Assembly (NCBI RefSeq): GCF_900156105.1
Contig: NZ_FTMS01000014.1
Location: 1 to 64,000 of the forward strand
From: Alkalispirochaeta americana
Lineage (GTDB): Bacteria > Spirochaetota > Spirochaetia > DSM-27196 > Alkalispirochaetaceae
Length of the DNA stretch: 64,000 nucleotides
Direction: 5' to 3'
Below, in pieces: positions 7,443 to 16,250 of the stretch (within the stretch, counting starts at the first letter, position 1; each line of letters begins with the position of its first letter). The position numbers were made by a program, and so were the translations under genes. Below the pieces are notes generated by a model. The model saw nothing but the letters and a program-made list of their open reading frames with translations, was not told the DNA's origin and did not search any database.

Positions 7443-8426
7443 ATGAATACGGAAGATCGAATTTATCAGGAAGCCCTTAGTGTAGCAACAATGTATTACT
7501 ACCAGGGGCTGACCACCGAGGCCATAGCCCGGGAAATGAACTTTTCCCGGCCAAAAGTGAGCCGACTCCTCTCCCATGCCCGTTCTTCGGGAATGGTGGA
7601 GATAAAAATTGTCAATGTCCAGAAGGCTCTCTCTCCACTGGAGCGGCAGATTCGGGATACCTTTGGTCTCGATGCAGTTCACATTGTACCGGCCCCGGAG
7701 TTAATGGGCGAGGTTGTGTGGCTGGAACGGGTGGCTCGATACACCGCAAACTACCTGAACTCGGTTCTCTCGAGCGGAGATATTCTGGCGATCGCCTGGG
7801 GGACAACAATCAGCGAGATCGCCTCCAACTTGATCCCCCACCGGGTTCCCGAACTGCGGGTAGTCCAGCTGAACGGTTCCGGCAACACCTTCACTCCTGA
7901 CAACCGCTACGCCGCAAACATTCTCCATCACTTTGCCCAGAACTACGAAGCCAACGTGATGCTCTTTCCCGTCCCCACCTTCTTTGATTATCGGGAGACC
8001 AAAGCGGCCATGTGGCAGGAGCGGAGCGTCAAGCGAATTATCGATCTGCAACAGAACGCCAGCGTGCTGCTCTACAGTATCGGCTCCGTGAACGCCGGGG
8101 TCCCCAGTCACGTCTACTCCACAGGGTATCTGGATCCCGAGGATATGGAGGAGCTTGAGCGTGAGCAGGTTATTGGTGATCTGGCAACGGTATTCTTCCG
8201 CGAAGATGGAAGCTGGGAAGATATTCCTCTGAACAGTCGGGCCAGTGGTCCCCCGCTGTCGCTCTATCGGAAGGTGAAGCGGGCGATCTGTGTTGTCAGC
8301 GGCCGGAACAAGGTTCCCGGGTTGAGGGCTGCCCTCAAGGCGCGTCTCATGAGTGAACTCATCCTCGATGAACCCACGGCCCGGCTCCTGTGCCGATCCG
8401 GTGATTGTGGAGACCTCGAGACATGA
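7443..8426 (+). CDS. SorC/DeoR-family sugar-responsive transcriptional regulator
   Basis: 327 residues. Residues 1-60 form a helix-turn-helix (YYYQGLTTEAIAREMNFSRP, then KVSRLLSHAR), followed by a SorC-type effector-binding domain with IAWGTTISEIASNL near residue 117. SorC regulators sense phosphorylated sugars. No sugar operon adjoins it; instead it is the first gene of a co-directional group with NIF3, lspA and a small membrane protein, joined by an ATGA overlap. Divergent lon and the repeats between the two genes could be its targets. Confidence 0.88.
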   Translation: MNTEDRIYQEALSVATMYYYQGLTTEAIAREMNFSRPKVSRLLSHARSSGMVEIKIVNVQKALSPLERQIRDTFGLDAVHIVPAPELMGEVVWLERVARYTANYLNSVLSSGDILAIAWGTTISEIASNLIPHRVPELRVVQLNGSGNTFTPDNRYAANILHHFAQNYEANVMLFPVPTFFDYRETKAAMWQERSVKRIIDLQQNASVLLYSIGSVNAGVPSHVYSTGYLDPEDMEELEREQVIGDLATVFFREDGSWEDIPLNSRASGPPLSLYRKVKRAICVVSGRNKVPGLRAALKARLMSELILDEPTARLLCRSGDCGDLET

Positions 8427-9187
8427 TGACCCTGCAGGAAATTGATGCCTATTTTCACGAAATACTCCCTATCGATGAGTTTGCCGGAATAGATTCATCG
8501 CGCAATGGCCTGCAGGTTTCCCGGCAGGCCCAGACCATTCGCCGTGTCGCCTTTGCCGTCGATGCTGCCCGGCAGGTCTTCGAGGAGGCTGCCGATTGGG
8601 GTGCAGATCTTCTCTTTGTTCATCACGGAATCTTCTGGGGCCGTGAAGAAGTCCTCCGGGGAGCTCACTACAGGCGGCTCTTCACGCTTTTCCAGAAGGA
8701 TCTGGCGCTCTACGCAGTTCACCTTCCCCTGGACGCGCACCTTTCGTTGGGCAACAACGCCCGTATGGCCGCTGTCCTGGGTTTGACCGATGTCGAACCC
8801 TTCGGTCTGGTGCGAAATGTTCCAATTGGTGTATCGGGGCGTCTGACCGAACCTTTGAGTCTCGACGAGGTGCAGAAACGCCTTTTCGGTCCCGCTTTTA
8901 CCCCCCTGGCGGTTCTTCCCTTTGGTCGGCCCCGGGTCGAGTCGGTGGGGCTCATTTCCGGAGGAGCTCCTCTGGAAGTCGATCAGGCGATCCGGCAGGG
9001 TCTGGATCTGTACATAACCGGTGACGCCAACCATGTAGCGTACCACCGTTGCAGGGAGTCCGGGATTAATGCTATTTTCGCAGGGCATTACGCTACTGAG
9101 ACATGGGGGGTACGGGCCGTTGCGGAAAAACTTGCGAGTGATACGGGAATCGAGACGACCTTTCTCGATGTTCCCACCGGGCTGTGA
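8423..9187 (+). CDS. NIF3-family (YbgI-type) dinuclear metal-centre protein
   Basis: About 254 residues from ATG 8423, which overlaps the sorC stop as ATGA. The family motifs are visible: DSSRNGLQV near the N terminus, LLFVHHGIFWG (metal ligands), AVHLPLDAH, and the C-terminal DLYITGDANH and FAGHYATE. NIF3 proteins are hexameric toroids with a bimetal site; YbgI-type members are associated with GTP cyclohydrolase-like or repair-related roles, but the reaction is not settled. This is the short form without the inserted CutA-like domain; a free-standing copy of that domain is at 25264-25617. Confidence 0.88.
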   Translation: MMTLQEIDAYFHEILPIDEFAGIDSSRNGLQVSRQAQTIRRVAFAVDAARQVFEEAADWGADLLFVHHGIFWGREEVLRGAHYRRLFTLFQKDLALYAVHLPLDAHLSLGNNARMAAVLGLTDVEPFGLVRNVPIGVSGRLTEPLSLDEVQKRLFGPAFTPLAVLPFGRPRVESVGLISGGAPLEVDQAIRQGLDLYITGDANHVAYHRCRESGINAIFAGHYATETWGVRAVAEKLASDTGIETTFLDVPTGL

Positions 9188-9196
9188 GGTCTCTCT

Positions 9197-9745
9197 TTGA
9201 CCAGATCCTATAAAACCACCTTGGGTGATCCTCCGCAGCGGGAGCTGTTGAAGCCGTTGATCCTCCTGGCAGGAATCGTCATTCTGGATCAGATCACGAA
9301 GGCCCTTGTTGTTGCTACGGTGCCGCTCTACTACGAAGCCGGTTACACACTTCCCGTGGTGGGTGATTTCTTTCGGATCCTTCATGTGCGAAATCTGGGA
9401 ATTGCCTTCAGCATCGGCCAGGGGTTGCCGCCTCTGGTCCGGCAAGGGTTGTTTATTCTCCTGCCGGTTGTTGTTCTGGTGGTTCTCTTTTGTACCTTTT
9501 ACCTGAGCAGCGATCTGCCGCAACGGCAACGGTGGTGTGTTGCTGCGATCATGGGGGGAGGCGTGGGAAACCTGGTCGACAGGATCTTCCGGCCTCTGGG
9601 GGTCGTCGATTTTCTTGATTTCAAGTTTTACGGCATTCTGGGAATGGAGCGGTGGCCGGCTTTCAACGTGGCCGATGCTGCCGTGGTGGTGGGGGGGATC
9701 TTTCTGGTCCTCTTTGTTCTTCTGCCTTCATCGGAGGGAACATGA
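9197..9745 (+). CDS. lspA: Lipoprotein signal peptidase (signal peptidase II)
   Basis: 182 residues with four hydrophobic membrane segments. The family motifs are present: DQITKALV in helix 1, RNLGIAFSI, and the two catalytic aspartates in GGGVGNLVDRI and FNVADAAVV. LspA removes signal peptides from prolipoproteins in the inner membrane, which suits a genome region with many lipoproteins. Start is TTG at 9197 with GAGG upstream. The stop overlaps the ATG of the next gene. Confidence 0.95.
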   Translation: MTRSYKTTLGDPPQRELLKPLILLAGIVILDQITKALVVATVPLYYEAGYTLPVVGDFFRILHVRNLGIAFSIGQGLPPLVRQGLFILLPVVVLVVLFCTFYLSSDLPQRQRWCVAAIMGGGVGNLVDRIFRPLGVVDFLDFKFYGILGMERWPAFNVADAAVVVGGIFLVLFVLLPSSEGT

Positions 9746-10035
9746 ATAAACGCGTCAATACGTTTCTCTTTATTCTGGCTGCTACAGTGGTGAACATCCT
9801 CATGATGATGGTGCTCTTTGTGCTTTTCCTGGTGGTCTTCGCCCGCTTTGTGGCGCCATCGCTACCTCCCCAGGTAAACCAGGTGATGCTGATGGTGCTC
9901 TTTTTGGCATCGGTGATATCCACCTATCTGCTGTATCATCGGCTTATGCGGTGGGCTTCACGGACCTACGATCTTCAGAAGTATTTTGGCCCTCTTTTCG
10001 GGAAGGACGGGAAGGGGCGACGCTCTCCGGAGTAA
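9742..10035 (+). CDS. Small two-helix membrane protein, unknown function
   Basis: 97 residues starting at ATG 9742, overlapping the lspA stop as ATGA. Two strong membrane segments (about 8-32 and 45-65) are followed by a basic cytoplasmic tail (LFGKDGKGRRSPE). I do not recognise the family. The tight coupling suggests co-expression with lspA; an envelope role is inferred only from that. Confidence 0.7.
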   Translation: MNKRVNTFLFILAATVVNILMMMVLFVLFLVVFARFVAPSLPPQVNQVMLMVLFLASVISTYLLYHRLMRWASRTYDLQKYFGPLFGKDGKGRRSPE

Positions 10036-10074
10036 CAACACTGAAGAATCCTGGAGGCCCTGCGGCGTTCCGGG

Positions 10075-10094
10075 GCACCCCTCTTCCGGGGTGC
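10075..10094. terminator. GC-rich hairpin between convergent transcription units
   Basis: GCACCCC (10075-10081) pairs with GGGGTGC (10088-10094). It lies between the small membrane protein gene and the convergent unknown gene. There is no T tract, so it may act as a weak terminator or an mRNA 3' stabiliser. Confidence 0.4.
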
Positions 10095-10143
10095 GGTTCC
10101 TCTGCGGGCCGGCTACGCCAGGGTGGCCTCTAAGATATACCCG

Positions 10144-11772
10144 CTAATATCCCACTGACATGGCCCGGTTCTGATCCTTCTTGTACAGATCCTGGTATAC
10201 AAAGCCCCTGTTTTTCAGGGTCTCCTTCACCTCCTGGGGGAAGGGAATGTACCGCCAGAAGATATCCCGGACTTCCCGGGGCATCTTCTGGGTTCCGTTG
10301 CTCTCCTTGGTGATCCAGAGGATATAATCCTGGATGAACTGATCCTTCACGTCGCCCTTCATGCGCTGTTCGGAAAACCACTGGTAGTACCACCCCGTGA
10401 GGCCCTCTTCCATCCAGTAGTGGGCTGCGCGTTCCTTCGCCACCTGCCACCGGAGATCCCCCAGGGCAGCAATAACCGCTGTGGTCAGATCCTTGCTGTA
10501 CATGGGGATTGCCAGGCGACCGCGGCTGGTGGCACGGTTGTACCGCTCGAAGGGTTCCCAGCAGATACCCAGATCTCCGTAACAGGGGACCAGGATAATG
10601 TTTGGTACAATTCTGGTGGTTTTCTGCTTGAAGGTACGAAGGAAGAGTCCCTGATCAAGATGTTCCACATCGGCCAGAATATTGTGAACGTTCTCTCGTG
10701 TCCCCACCGAGGCCAGGCCACCCCGAAAGTACTGGCGGGAGAGCAGGGGAAAGTGATTGCCCTGGCGACCCACGCAGAGTTTTGCCATTTGCCGGATCGT
10801 TCCCATCTCTTCCATGGAGGCTTTTGTGTCAACGGCATCGATGTCTTCTCCGGCTTGCTCGGCTTGCCGCTTGAGATCGGCCAGAGCGTCCTGGTAGCGT
10901 TCAAGTTCCAGGTAGGCCCGGCCCATCTCCCGTCCCTGGTGGCTCAGGCGGCGGAGATCGGCCGATATGTCGGCAAAGATGCTGCGCTGGGCATCGGTGT
11001 AGGGGCCTTTCTGCTGAGTCTCGTAACGGACTTCCCGCTCTGTGAGATCCCCCACCAGACGCCTCAGGGAGGTTTCAATCGATTCCATTTCCTCGTTGCG
11101 GGTTTTGATGAGCATCAGCTGGGCTTCTACCTTGCCTCGAGCCGTTTCAACCTGACGGGCGAGGCGGGACACCTGCTGGCCCGTGGCGGCCTTGGTCTCA
11201 TCGGTAGCGGAGAGCGTAAAACTTCCCGAAGCGATTCCCTTCAGCCATTCATCGACGTAGTGAATCGGCTCTCCCCAACGATTGTCCTGGATAATCTGGG
11301 CGATCATGAGGCGCTGGTCCTTGTCGAGCATGGTGGGCAGGAGGACACCAAAGCGGAGGAGCAACATCTTGGGCTCGGGCATCGTCCCATAAGCCTTGAG
11401 CGCCAGGGAACGAGCCAGGTCCCAGTAGACGGGAATGAGGCGGTTTCGGTATAGCGATCGGTCTTCGGGGTTATCGGCCTTCAGAAATTGCGCCAGGGTA
11501 CTGTGAAGGCGTTTTGCCACCTCCCCCTCGCCGGTGAGGGCCTCCTGGTAGAAGTTGGCATTGCGGAAGTACGGCTTGGGGTCCTCCGAGAGGGTCTCGA
11601 TCTTCTGGACCCTCTCTTGGATCGCAGATTTCTCGTCGGCGTCGGGGTCATCCTGAAAATCATCAGGAAGATCTTCATCAAAGAGGTCTGCAAAACGGGG
11701 GGCTTCCGTATCCTGTTCCGAGGCCTCGGGCGAGACAAAGAGATTATCGCTTGTGTCAAAGGAGGAACTCAT
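10144..11772 (-). CDS. Large cytosolic protein of unknown function, acidic N terminus with coiled-coil middle
   Basis: About 542 residues from ATG 11772. I do not recognise a domain. Residues 1-50 are strongly acidic and disordered (DLFDEDLPDDFQDDPDADE). The middle (about 195-310) is heptad-rich with coiled-coil character, and the C-terminal third is rich in aromatic residues and probably globular (HYWMEEGLTGWYYQWF). No signal peptide or membrane segment. The start was chosen because a -10 box (TACACT) ends 6 nt upstream and the longer ORF start lies inside that promoter; there is no Shine-Dalgarno. Monocistronic, next to tRNA-Ala. Confidence 0.75.
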   Translation of the reverse strand: MSSSFDTSDNLFVSPEASEQDTEAPRFADLFDEDLPDDFQDDPDADEKSAIQERVQKIETLSEDPKPYFRNANFYQEALTGEGEVAKRLHSTLAQFLKADNPEDRSLYRNRLIPVYWDLARSLALKAYGTMPEPKMLLLRFGVLLPTMLDKDQRLMIAQIIQDNRWGEPIHYVDEWLKGIASGSFTLSATDETKAATGQQVSRLARQVETARGKVEAQLMLIKTRNEEMESIETSLRRLVGDLTEREVRYETQQKGPYTDAQRSIFADISADLRRLSHQGREMGRAYLELERYQDALADLKRQAEQAGEDIDAVDTKASMEEMGTIRQMAKLCVGRQGNHFPLLSRQYFRGGLASVGTRENVHNILADVEHLDQGLFLRTFKQKTTRIVPNIILVPCYGDLGICWEPFERYNRATSRGRLAIPMYSKDLTTAVIAALGDLRWQVAKERAAHYWMEEGLTGWYYQWFSEQRMKGDVKDQFIQDYILWITKESNGTQKMPREVRDIFWRYIPFPQEVKETLKNRGFVYQDLYKKDQNRAMSVGY

Positions 11773-11778
11773 GACACT

Positions 11779-11807
11779 AGTGTATACCATTTCATTTCAC
11801 AGGTCAT
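11779..11807 (-). promoter_or_regulatory. Putative promoter of the large unknown gene
   Basis: Minus strand ATGACC (11807-11802), 17 nt, TACACT (11784-11779), the -10 box ending 6 nt before ATG 11772. The -35 match is weak; the -10 and spacing are good. Confidence 0.5.
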
Positions 11808-11836
11808 GGGTCTGAAGCAGAAACAGATAGCAGGGT

Positions 11837-11866
11837 AAAAAAAAACCCGCCGTGGCGGGGTTTTTA
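11837..11866 (-). terminator. Terminator of tRNA-Ala, symmetric enough to act in both directions
   Basis: A-tract, then ACCCGC, CGTG loop, GCGGGG and T-tract. Read on the minus strand it follows the tRNA with a T run; read on the plus strand it also ends in T residues. Confidence 0.85.
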
Positions 11867-11879
11867 AAAGGTGGAAAAT

Positions 11880-11953
11880 TGGAGGTGACGGGAGTCGAAC
11901 CCGTGACCCCTTGAATGCCATTCAAGTACTCTAGCCAGCTGAGCTACACCCCC
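11880..11953 (-). tRNA. tRNA-Ala (anticodon GGC)
   Basis: Minus-strand cloverleaf: acceptor GGGGGTG paired with CACCTCC, D-arm GCTC-AGCTGGCTA-GAGT, anticodon stem CTTGA/TCAAG with loop ATGGCAT (anticodon GGC, reading GCC and GCU), T-arm ACGGG-TTCGACT-CCCGT. Discriminator is A. The CCA tail is not encoded (next bases ATT), so it must be added by CCA-transferase. A terminator follows directly. Confidence 0.95.
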
Positions 11954-12014
11954 AATTCGATGTGACCTGTTGTACCCTTTCACCCGGTTCTGTGTCAAGA
12001 CCCGGGCGATCATT

Positions 12015-13217
12015 TTAGAACCCCATGGAGTTGATGGGGCTTCCCCCGCCAAAGGGACCGCCGGATCCCTCGGGGAGACCGCCAAAGCTGCGTTGTTCAA
12101 TCACCCGGTAGAGCCGGAAGACCGTGCGAACCTCTCCCAGTTGACGCCGGAGATTCTGTTCCACCCGGGAGAAGCGGGCAAAAAAATCACCCGATCGGAC
12201 TCCGTCGATGGTGGTTTCACCGATGCCCTGGGCGTGGAATCGGCTCAGTTCCTCCAGGCGGTATACGGTGTTCTCGAAGAGAGGCAGGATGCTGCGCATC
12301 TTGATGAGGGCAGGGCTCACCTCGGTGCGGAGACGCATATCCCCCCCGAGAGAGGTTCCGGTGCGGGATGCTTCTCTCTCCAGCCGGTTTCGGTGAGCCA
12401 TGAGTTCTCGGTAGGCCTTCTGAAACTCCGGCTCTGTGTCGTTAAACCGGCGGACGTAGGCCTTGATGAATGTTGGGGCCCCGCTTCGGAAGGCCTGCAA
12501 CCGGGCCTCGGTCCAGACAGAGTAAAACTGATCGAAGTCACCCTCTGGTACCGTCTGGGAACGAGGGGCCTGGTTCTGCTGGACTTCTGCTGCCGATCCG
12601 CCATCGACCAGGACTTTTTGTCCGCTTGAGGAAACTTCAACCTGGCCGGCACGAACCCCTGCCAGGGTGCTCTCGTCTGGTGCGGTGAGAACATCAAACT
12701 CCGTTCCCCGGACTCCCAGCACGGCCGATCGGGTTTCCACGTTTACCTGGGAGTTTCGCGACACATTCTGCACCGCCATCTCCACTGACCCTGAAAGAAG
12801 ACGGAGCCGGGTGTTCTCTCCTCCGCCGGTCTGGGGTTCTACCTCGATATAGTAGGCTGTGTTTTCCTGTATTCGAACGGTGGAGCGGCCTCCGGCGGTC
12901 AGGAGAACCTCGGCGTAGCCGTCGAACCCCGTCTGGATCACATCCATTTCCAGCAGAGGATCTCCCGGGTTGATCTGGAACTCATCAAGGATCTCCCCGT
13001 CCCGGATCAAGGCCACGTCGCCTTCGATATACTCTATTCTGCCGATTGATTCGGCGAGAACCGCTGGAGAGGACACCAGGAGGCCTCCCAGGATAAGGCC
13101 CGGGAGAAGAAGCCCCTTGACGGCGCGCGAGGGTCTGACCGGGCGAAGCCATCGGCTAAAACGCAGGGACGATAAAAATGGTTTCGAGGGTCGTGTCGTG
13201 TACAGGATCTTGTTCAT
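12015..13217 (-). CDS. FecR-domain exported protein
   Basis: 400 residues. An unusually long basic N terminus precedes a signal-type hydrophobic segment (about 33-55, ending in SSPAVLAES), then a FecR domain from about residue 57 to 190 (VRIQENTAYYIEV, LRLLSGSVEMAV, VETRSAVLGVRGTEFDV). The C-terminal 180 residues are helical and end in a glycine-rich tail. In iron uptake FecR relays signals to an ECF sigma factor, but no sigma factor or TonB receptor adjoins it, so a periplasmic structural or sensory role is more likely. Good Shine-Dalgarno AAGGAG. Follows the LPP20-like lipoprotein gene by 33 nt, so probably co-transcribed. Confidence 0.82.
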   Translation of the reverse strand: MNKILYTTRPSKPFLSSLRFSRWLRPVRPSRAVKGLLLPGLILGGLLVSSPAVLAESIGRIEYIEGDVALIRDGEILDEFQINPGDPLLEMDVIQTGFDGYAEVLLTAGGRSTVRIQENTAYYIEVEPQTGGGENTRLRLLSGSVEMAVQNVSRNSQVNVETRSAVLGVRGTEFDVLTAPDESTLAGVRAGQVEVSSSGQKVLVDGGSAAEVQQNQAPRSQTVPEGDFDQFYSVWTEARLQAFRSGAPTFIKAYVRRFNDTEPEFQKAYRELMAHRNRLEREASRTGTSLGGDMRLRTEVSPALIKMRSILPLFENTVYRLEELSRFHAQGIGETTIDGVRSGDFFARFSRVEQNLRRQLGEVRTVFRLYRVIEQRSFGGLPEGSGGPFGGGSPINSMGF

Positions 13218-13250
13218 GGGAGTCTCCTTGAAATCAGGCAGGCCTTCTTC

Positions 13251-14054
13251 CTATTGTCCCAGATCTTCCCGGGCCACAACGAGGCTGTAGAAGTATCTTC
13301 CATCGGCCGAGGTGTGGCGGGCGAGCACCAGGAACTGGCTGAGCACCGCCGAGGCCTCCTGGGCGCTGAGGGTTTGCTCGAAGGTACCCACCCGTTCTAC
13401 ATCGCGCCGGTCTTCCAGTGTGCGGACGCTGGCGCCGGACAACAAGAGGATATCCTTGAGCGCATCCTGATCGGCGGTGTCTATACTGTTGCGCAGGCGG
13501 TGACTCCGCAGGGTTGTTCCCACCGTGACGAGGAACCCCGGGATTGCGGGCGGGCGGTTTACCCACTCCGGTTCACCGGATCCTCCCAGCCCTTTCAGCG
13601 CAACCCGGGGTGCTGCAGGAACCTGGGAGACAGCCGCTACAATGTAGGTGCCCTGATGATCCTGGAAGCTTTCAAGGACCTCCACGTGTTCCACCAGGGT
13701 CTGGGCATAATCGGCATCCCAGTCGGTGATGATGTCGTCCAGGAACTCTGCAGCACGTCCTCCCCGCTGGGTGACGAGCTGATACCGTGCAGCCATACGG
13801 GTGTAGCGGGATGCCTGCTCCGCCACGTGGAGGATGGCCCGGTCTTCTTCCTCGTCACGGTTGCGTAACCGCGGTGAAATGCCCAAAAACACCGGCCGAC
13901 CGTCTCGGGGGGTGAGGTCACTCATGAGCATGTCCAGAGAGGTTGCCTGTGTCCGCTGCCGGGCGGCTTCCCGGGGCTTTTCCTCGGGCTGGGATGAACA
14001 CCCCAGGATCAGGAGGATAACTCCAGCGATAATTCCGAAATTCAACTTTGCCAT
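13251..14054 (-). CDS. LPP20-like lipoprotein
   Basis: About 267 residues. The N terminus MAKLNFGIIAGVILLILGCSS is a lipoprotein signal with Cys in the lipobox LILGC. A segment near residue 168 (EWVNRPPAIPGFLVTVGTT and the following helix) parallels the PEWYLNPAAVYPDDVYLTAV segment of the LPP20 protein at 16251-17342, so I judge it a distant paralogue. ATG 14054 is preferred over TTG 14063 because GAGGGT sits directly upstream. Function unknown. Divergent from the LpoB-like gene and apparently in operon with fecR. Confidence 0.7.
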   Translation of the reverse strand: MAKLNFGIIAGVILLILGCSSQPEEKPREAARQRTQATSLDMLMSDLTPRDGRPVFLGISPRLRNRDEEEDRAILHVAEQASRYTRMAARYQLVTQRGGRAAEFLDDIITDWDADYAQTLVEHVEVLESFQDHQGTYIVAAVSQVPAAPRVALKGLGGSGEPEWVNRPPAIPGFLVTVGTTLRSHRLRNSIDTADQDALKDILLLSGASVRTLEDRRDVERVGTFEQTLSAQEASAVLSQFLVLARHTSADGRYFYSLVVAREDLGQ

Positions 14055-14099
14055 TACCCTCAACTATAGGGGCAGGAATGGGGAAAATCAACCGATTCA

Positions 14100-14128
14100 T
14101 TGACAAAGGATAGGGCGAAACCTAAACT
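14100..14128 (+). promoter_or_regulatory. Sigma-70 promoter of the lpoB-COG3014-LPP20 lipoprotein operon
   Basis: TTGACA (14100-14105), perfect -35, 17-nt spacer, TAAACT (14123-14128). Expected start about 14135, leaving a 30-nt leader with GGAGG ahead of ATG 14165. Confidence 0.85.
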
Positions 14129-14164
14129 TCACACTAGAAACGTACGTGCTGGAGGCAAAGAAGA

Positions 14165-14770
14165 ATGAAAAGGATAACAGGACTTTTGCTGGTGGGGCTT
14201 GCTGTGATTTTTGCGGGCTGTTCAACGCCAAGCCGAACGGTTGAACGCACAGCTGCCGACGCCCAGATTGACCTGAGCGGTCGCTGGAACGATACCGATG
14301 CCCGGCTTGTGGCAGAGGAGATGATCGACGACGTTCTGGCCAGACCTTGGTTAAACCAGTTCTCGTCGCAGAAGGGCGGCTCGCCTGTGGTGGTGGTTGG
14401 CGATGTCCGGAACCTCAGTTCCGAGCACATTGATACGACTCCCTTCATCCGAGATATCGAGCGGGAGCTCATAAACAGCGGCATGGTTCGCTTTGTGGCA
14501 GGAGAGCAGGCTCGCCAGCAGATCCGGGCAGAGCGGATGGATCAGCAGACCCAGGCCCGGGAAGAGACGGTGGCGCGCCTTGGTGCCGAGACGGGGGCCG
14601 ATTTTATGTTGCGCGGATCGATATCCTCCACGGTGGACGCCATCGAGGGGATGCGGGCAATCGCCTACGCCGTCAATATGGAACTTGTTAACATTGAAAG
14701 CAACGAGATCGTGTGGATCGGAAACAAGGAAATTAAAAAGTTGATTGAACAGCGGCGCTCGCGTTGGTAG
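14165..14770 (+). CDS. LpoB-like lipoprotein (penicillin-binding-protein activator family)
   Basis: 201 residues. Lipoprotein signal MKRITGLLLVGLAVIFAGCS with lipobox FAGC, then an LpoB-type domain: VVVVGDVRNLSSEHIDTTPF, FVAGEQARQQIRAER, GADFMLRGSIS and a final ELVNIESNEIVWIGNKEIKK. In Escherichia coli LpoB activates PBP1b from the outer membrane. In this spirochaete a peptidoglycan-activator role is inferred from family only. First gene of a three-lipoprotein operon. Confidence 0.85.
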   Translation: MKRITGLLLVGLAVIFAGCSTPSRTVERTAADAQIDLSGRWNDTDARLVAEEMIDDVLARPWLNQFSSQKGGSPVVVVGDVRNLSSEHIDTTPFIRDIERELINSGMVRFVAGEQARQQIRAERMDQQTQAREETVARLGAETGADFMLRGSISSTVDAIEGMRAIAYAVNMELVNIESNEIVWIGNKEIKKLIEQRRSRW

Positions 14771-14809
14771 GGCGCAGTGAAGGCTGTCCAGTCAGAAGGA
14801 GTAACAGGC

Positions 14810-16225
14810 ATGTTTAGTCCTGCCGGAGTTATCAAGCGGGCCCTGGCGGGGGCCCTTTTTGTCCTGGTTCTGTCCAGTTGTGCGTCGACACGGAATACCC
14901 TCTTCATTGAAACTGACGAGGCGGCACAGCAGGGTGATTTTTCCCGTGCAGCCCGGATTGTGGAGGAAAACGTTGACACCCTCTACGGGCGGCGCGACGG
15001 CGTGCTCTACTACCTCGATTCGGGGATGTTGCTTCACTACGCCGATTCTCCTGCGGAGAGTTCGCAGCGGTTGAGCGAGGCCGAGCGGCTCATTGAGGAG
15101 TATTTCACGCGAAGTATCAGCCAGGCTGCAGCGACCTTTCTGATCAATGATACCATGCGCGATTACGCCGGGGAGGATTTTGAGGACATCTACCTGAACG
15201 TCTTCAAGGCACTCAATTTCAATGCCCTGGGGCAGACCGACGGCGCGTTGGTGGAGGCCCGGAGGATCAACATCAAGCTGAACCTTCTCGAGGACAAGTA
15301 CCAGTCTCTGGCGAAGGGCTATGCCCAGGCCGATGAGGCCGAGGGGCCCGAGATTCAGCCAGGCGAGAGCCGGTTCTACAGCAGCGCCCTGGCCCGGTAC
15401 CTCAGTCTGGTTCTGCGTCGCGGCGACGGTGATATGGACGGGGTCAGGATCGATTGGGAACTTCTCCAGGAAGCTTTCCGGGAGCAGTCAAACCTCTATG
15501 ACTTCCCCCTTCCCTTCACCGATGAGGTGATGCAGCGTCCCGACGATGCCCGCATCAGCGTGCTGGTCTTCACGGGGCGTTCTCCCATCAAGGTTGCCCA
15601 GACTCTGTGGGTTCTCACCCGTGACGGTGCTGTTGATATTGTTCGCGCCGAGGAGGATGAGCACCTGGGCCGGGTTATAGAAGGCTATCATAGCTTCGCC
15701 TTTCCGGGGGTTCAGAGTGGCTACCGCTTCAAGTTTGAGTTGCCCCGAATGCAGCTGCGAGGCTCCGAGATCACCCGGATACGGGTTATGGCCGACGGGA
15801 GGCCCCTGGGGGATGTCCAGCTCCTGGAAAACATGGAGCAGATCGCCCTTGATACCTTCCAGATCAGGGAGCCGATCATCTTTCTGAAGACCGTGACCCG
15901 GACGATAATAAAGGGCATCGCCGGTCAGCGGGCGGGGCAGGCCATGCGTGAGGCCGGATCGGGTTCCCTTTTCGGAATGGCTGCGGGGCTTGCCGGATCC
16001 ATAGCAACTGATATTGCCCTGGATGCAAGCGAGCAGGCCGATCTTCGTATTTCCCGATACTTTCCCGCCTACGCCTACGCTGGCGAGTGGGATCTCCCCT
16101 CGGGCGAGTACGACATCGCTGTGGAGTATTATCGGGGATCATCCCGAGTGCATGTTGATCAGGTGGGCACCGTGAAGGTGGACAGGAACTCTCCAAACCT
16201 GATCTCCTCGTTTCTGATTCGCTGA
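14810..16225 (+). CDS. COG3014-family lipoprotein
   Basis: About 471 residues from ATG 14810, chosen over GTG 14777 because AGAAGGAG lies upstream and the signal peptide then has normal length. Lipobox VLSSCAS. The body has TPR-like helical repeats (residues 20-200), then a mixed domain and a hydrophobic glycine-rich stretch (GSLFGMAAGLAGSIATDIAL). COG3014 proteins of unknown function are known to sit with LpoB and LPP20 genes, as here, so the three are probably one envelope complex or pathway. Confidence 0.8.
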   Translation: MFSPAGVIKRALAGALFVLVLSSCASTRNTLFIETDEAAQQGDFSRAARIVEENVDTLYGRRDGVLYYLDSGMLLHYADSPAESSQRLSEAERLIEEYFTRSISQAAATFLINDTMRDYAGEDFEDIYLNVFKALNFNALGQTDGALVEARRINIKLNLLEDKYQSLAKGYAQADEAEGPEIQPGESRFYSSALARYLSLVLRRGDGDMDGVRIDWELLQEAFREQSNLYDFPLPFTDEVMQRPDDARISVLVFTGRSPIKVAQTLWVLTRDGAVDIVRAEEDEHLGRVIEGYHSFAFPGVQSGYRFKFELPRMQLRGSEITRIRVMADGRPLGDVQLLENMEQIALDTFQIREPIIFLKTVTRTIIKGIAGQRAGQAMREAGSGSLFGMAAGLAGSIATDIALDASEQADLRISRYFPAYAYAGEWDLPSGEYDIAVEYYRGSSRVHVDQVGTVKVDRNSPNLISSFLIR

Positions 16226-16250
16226 ACCTGGTTGCCAGAAAAAGGAGCTG

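Noticed and set aside
11864-12100. 78-codon minus-strand frame covering the tRNA
   Set aside because: It runs through tRNA-Ala and its translation is not protein-like.
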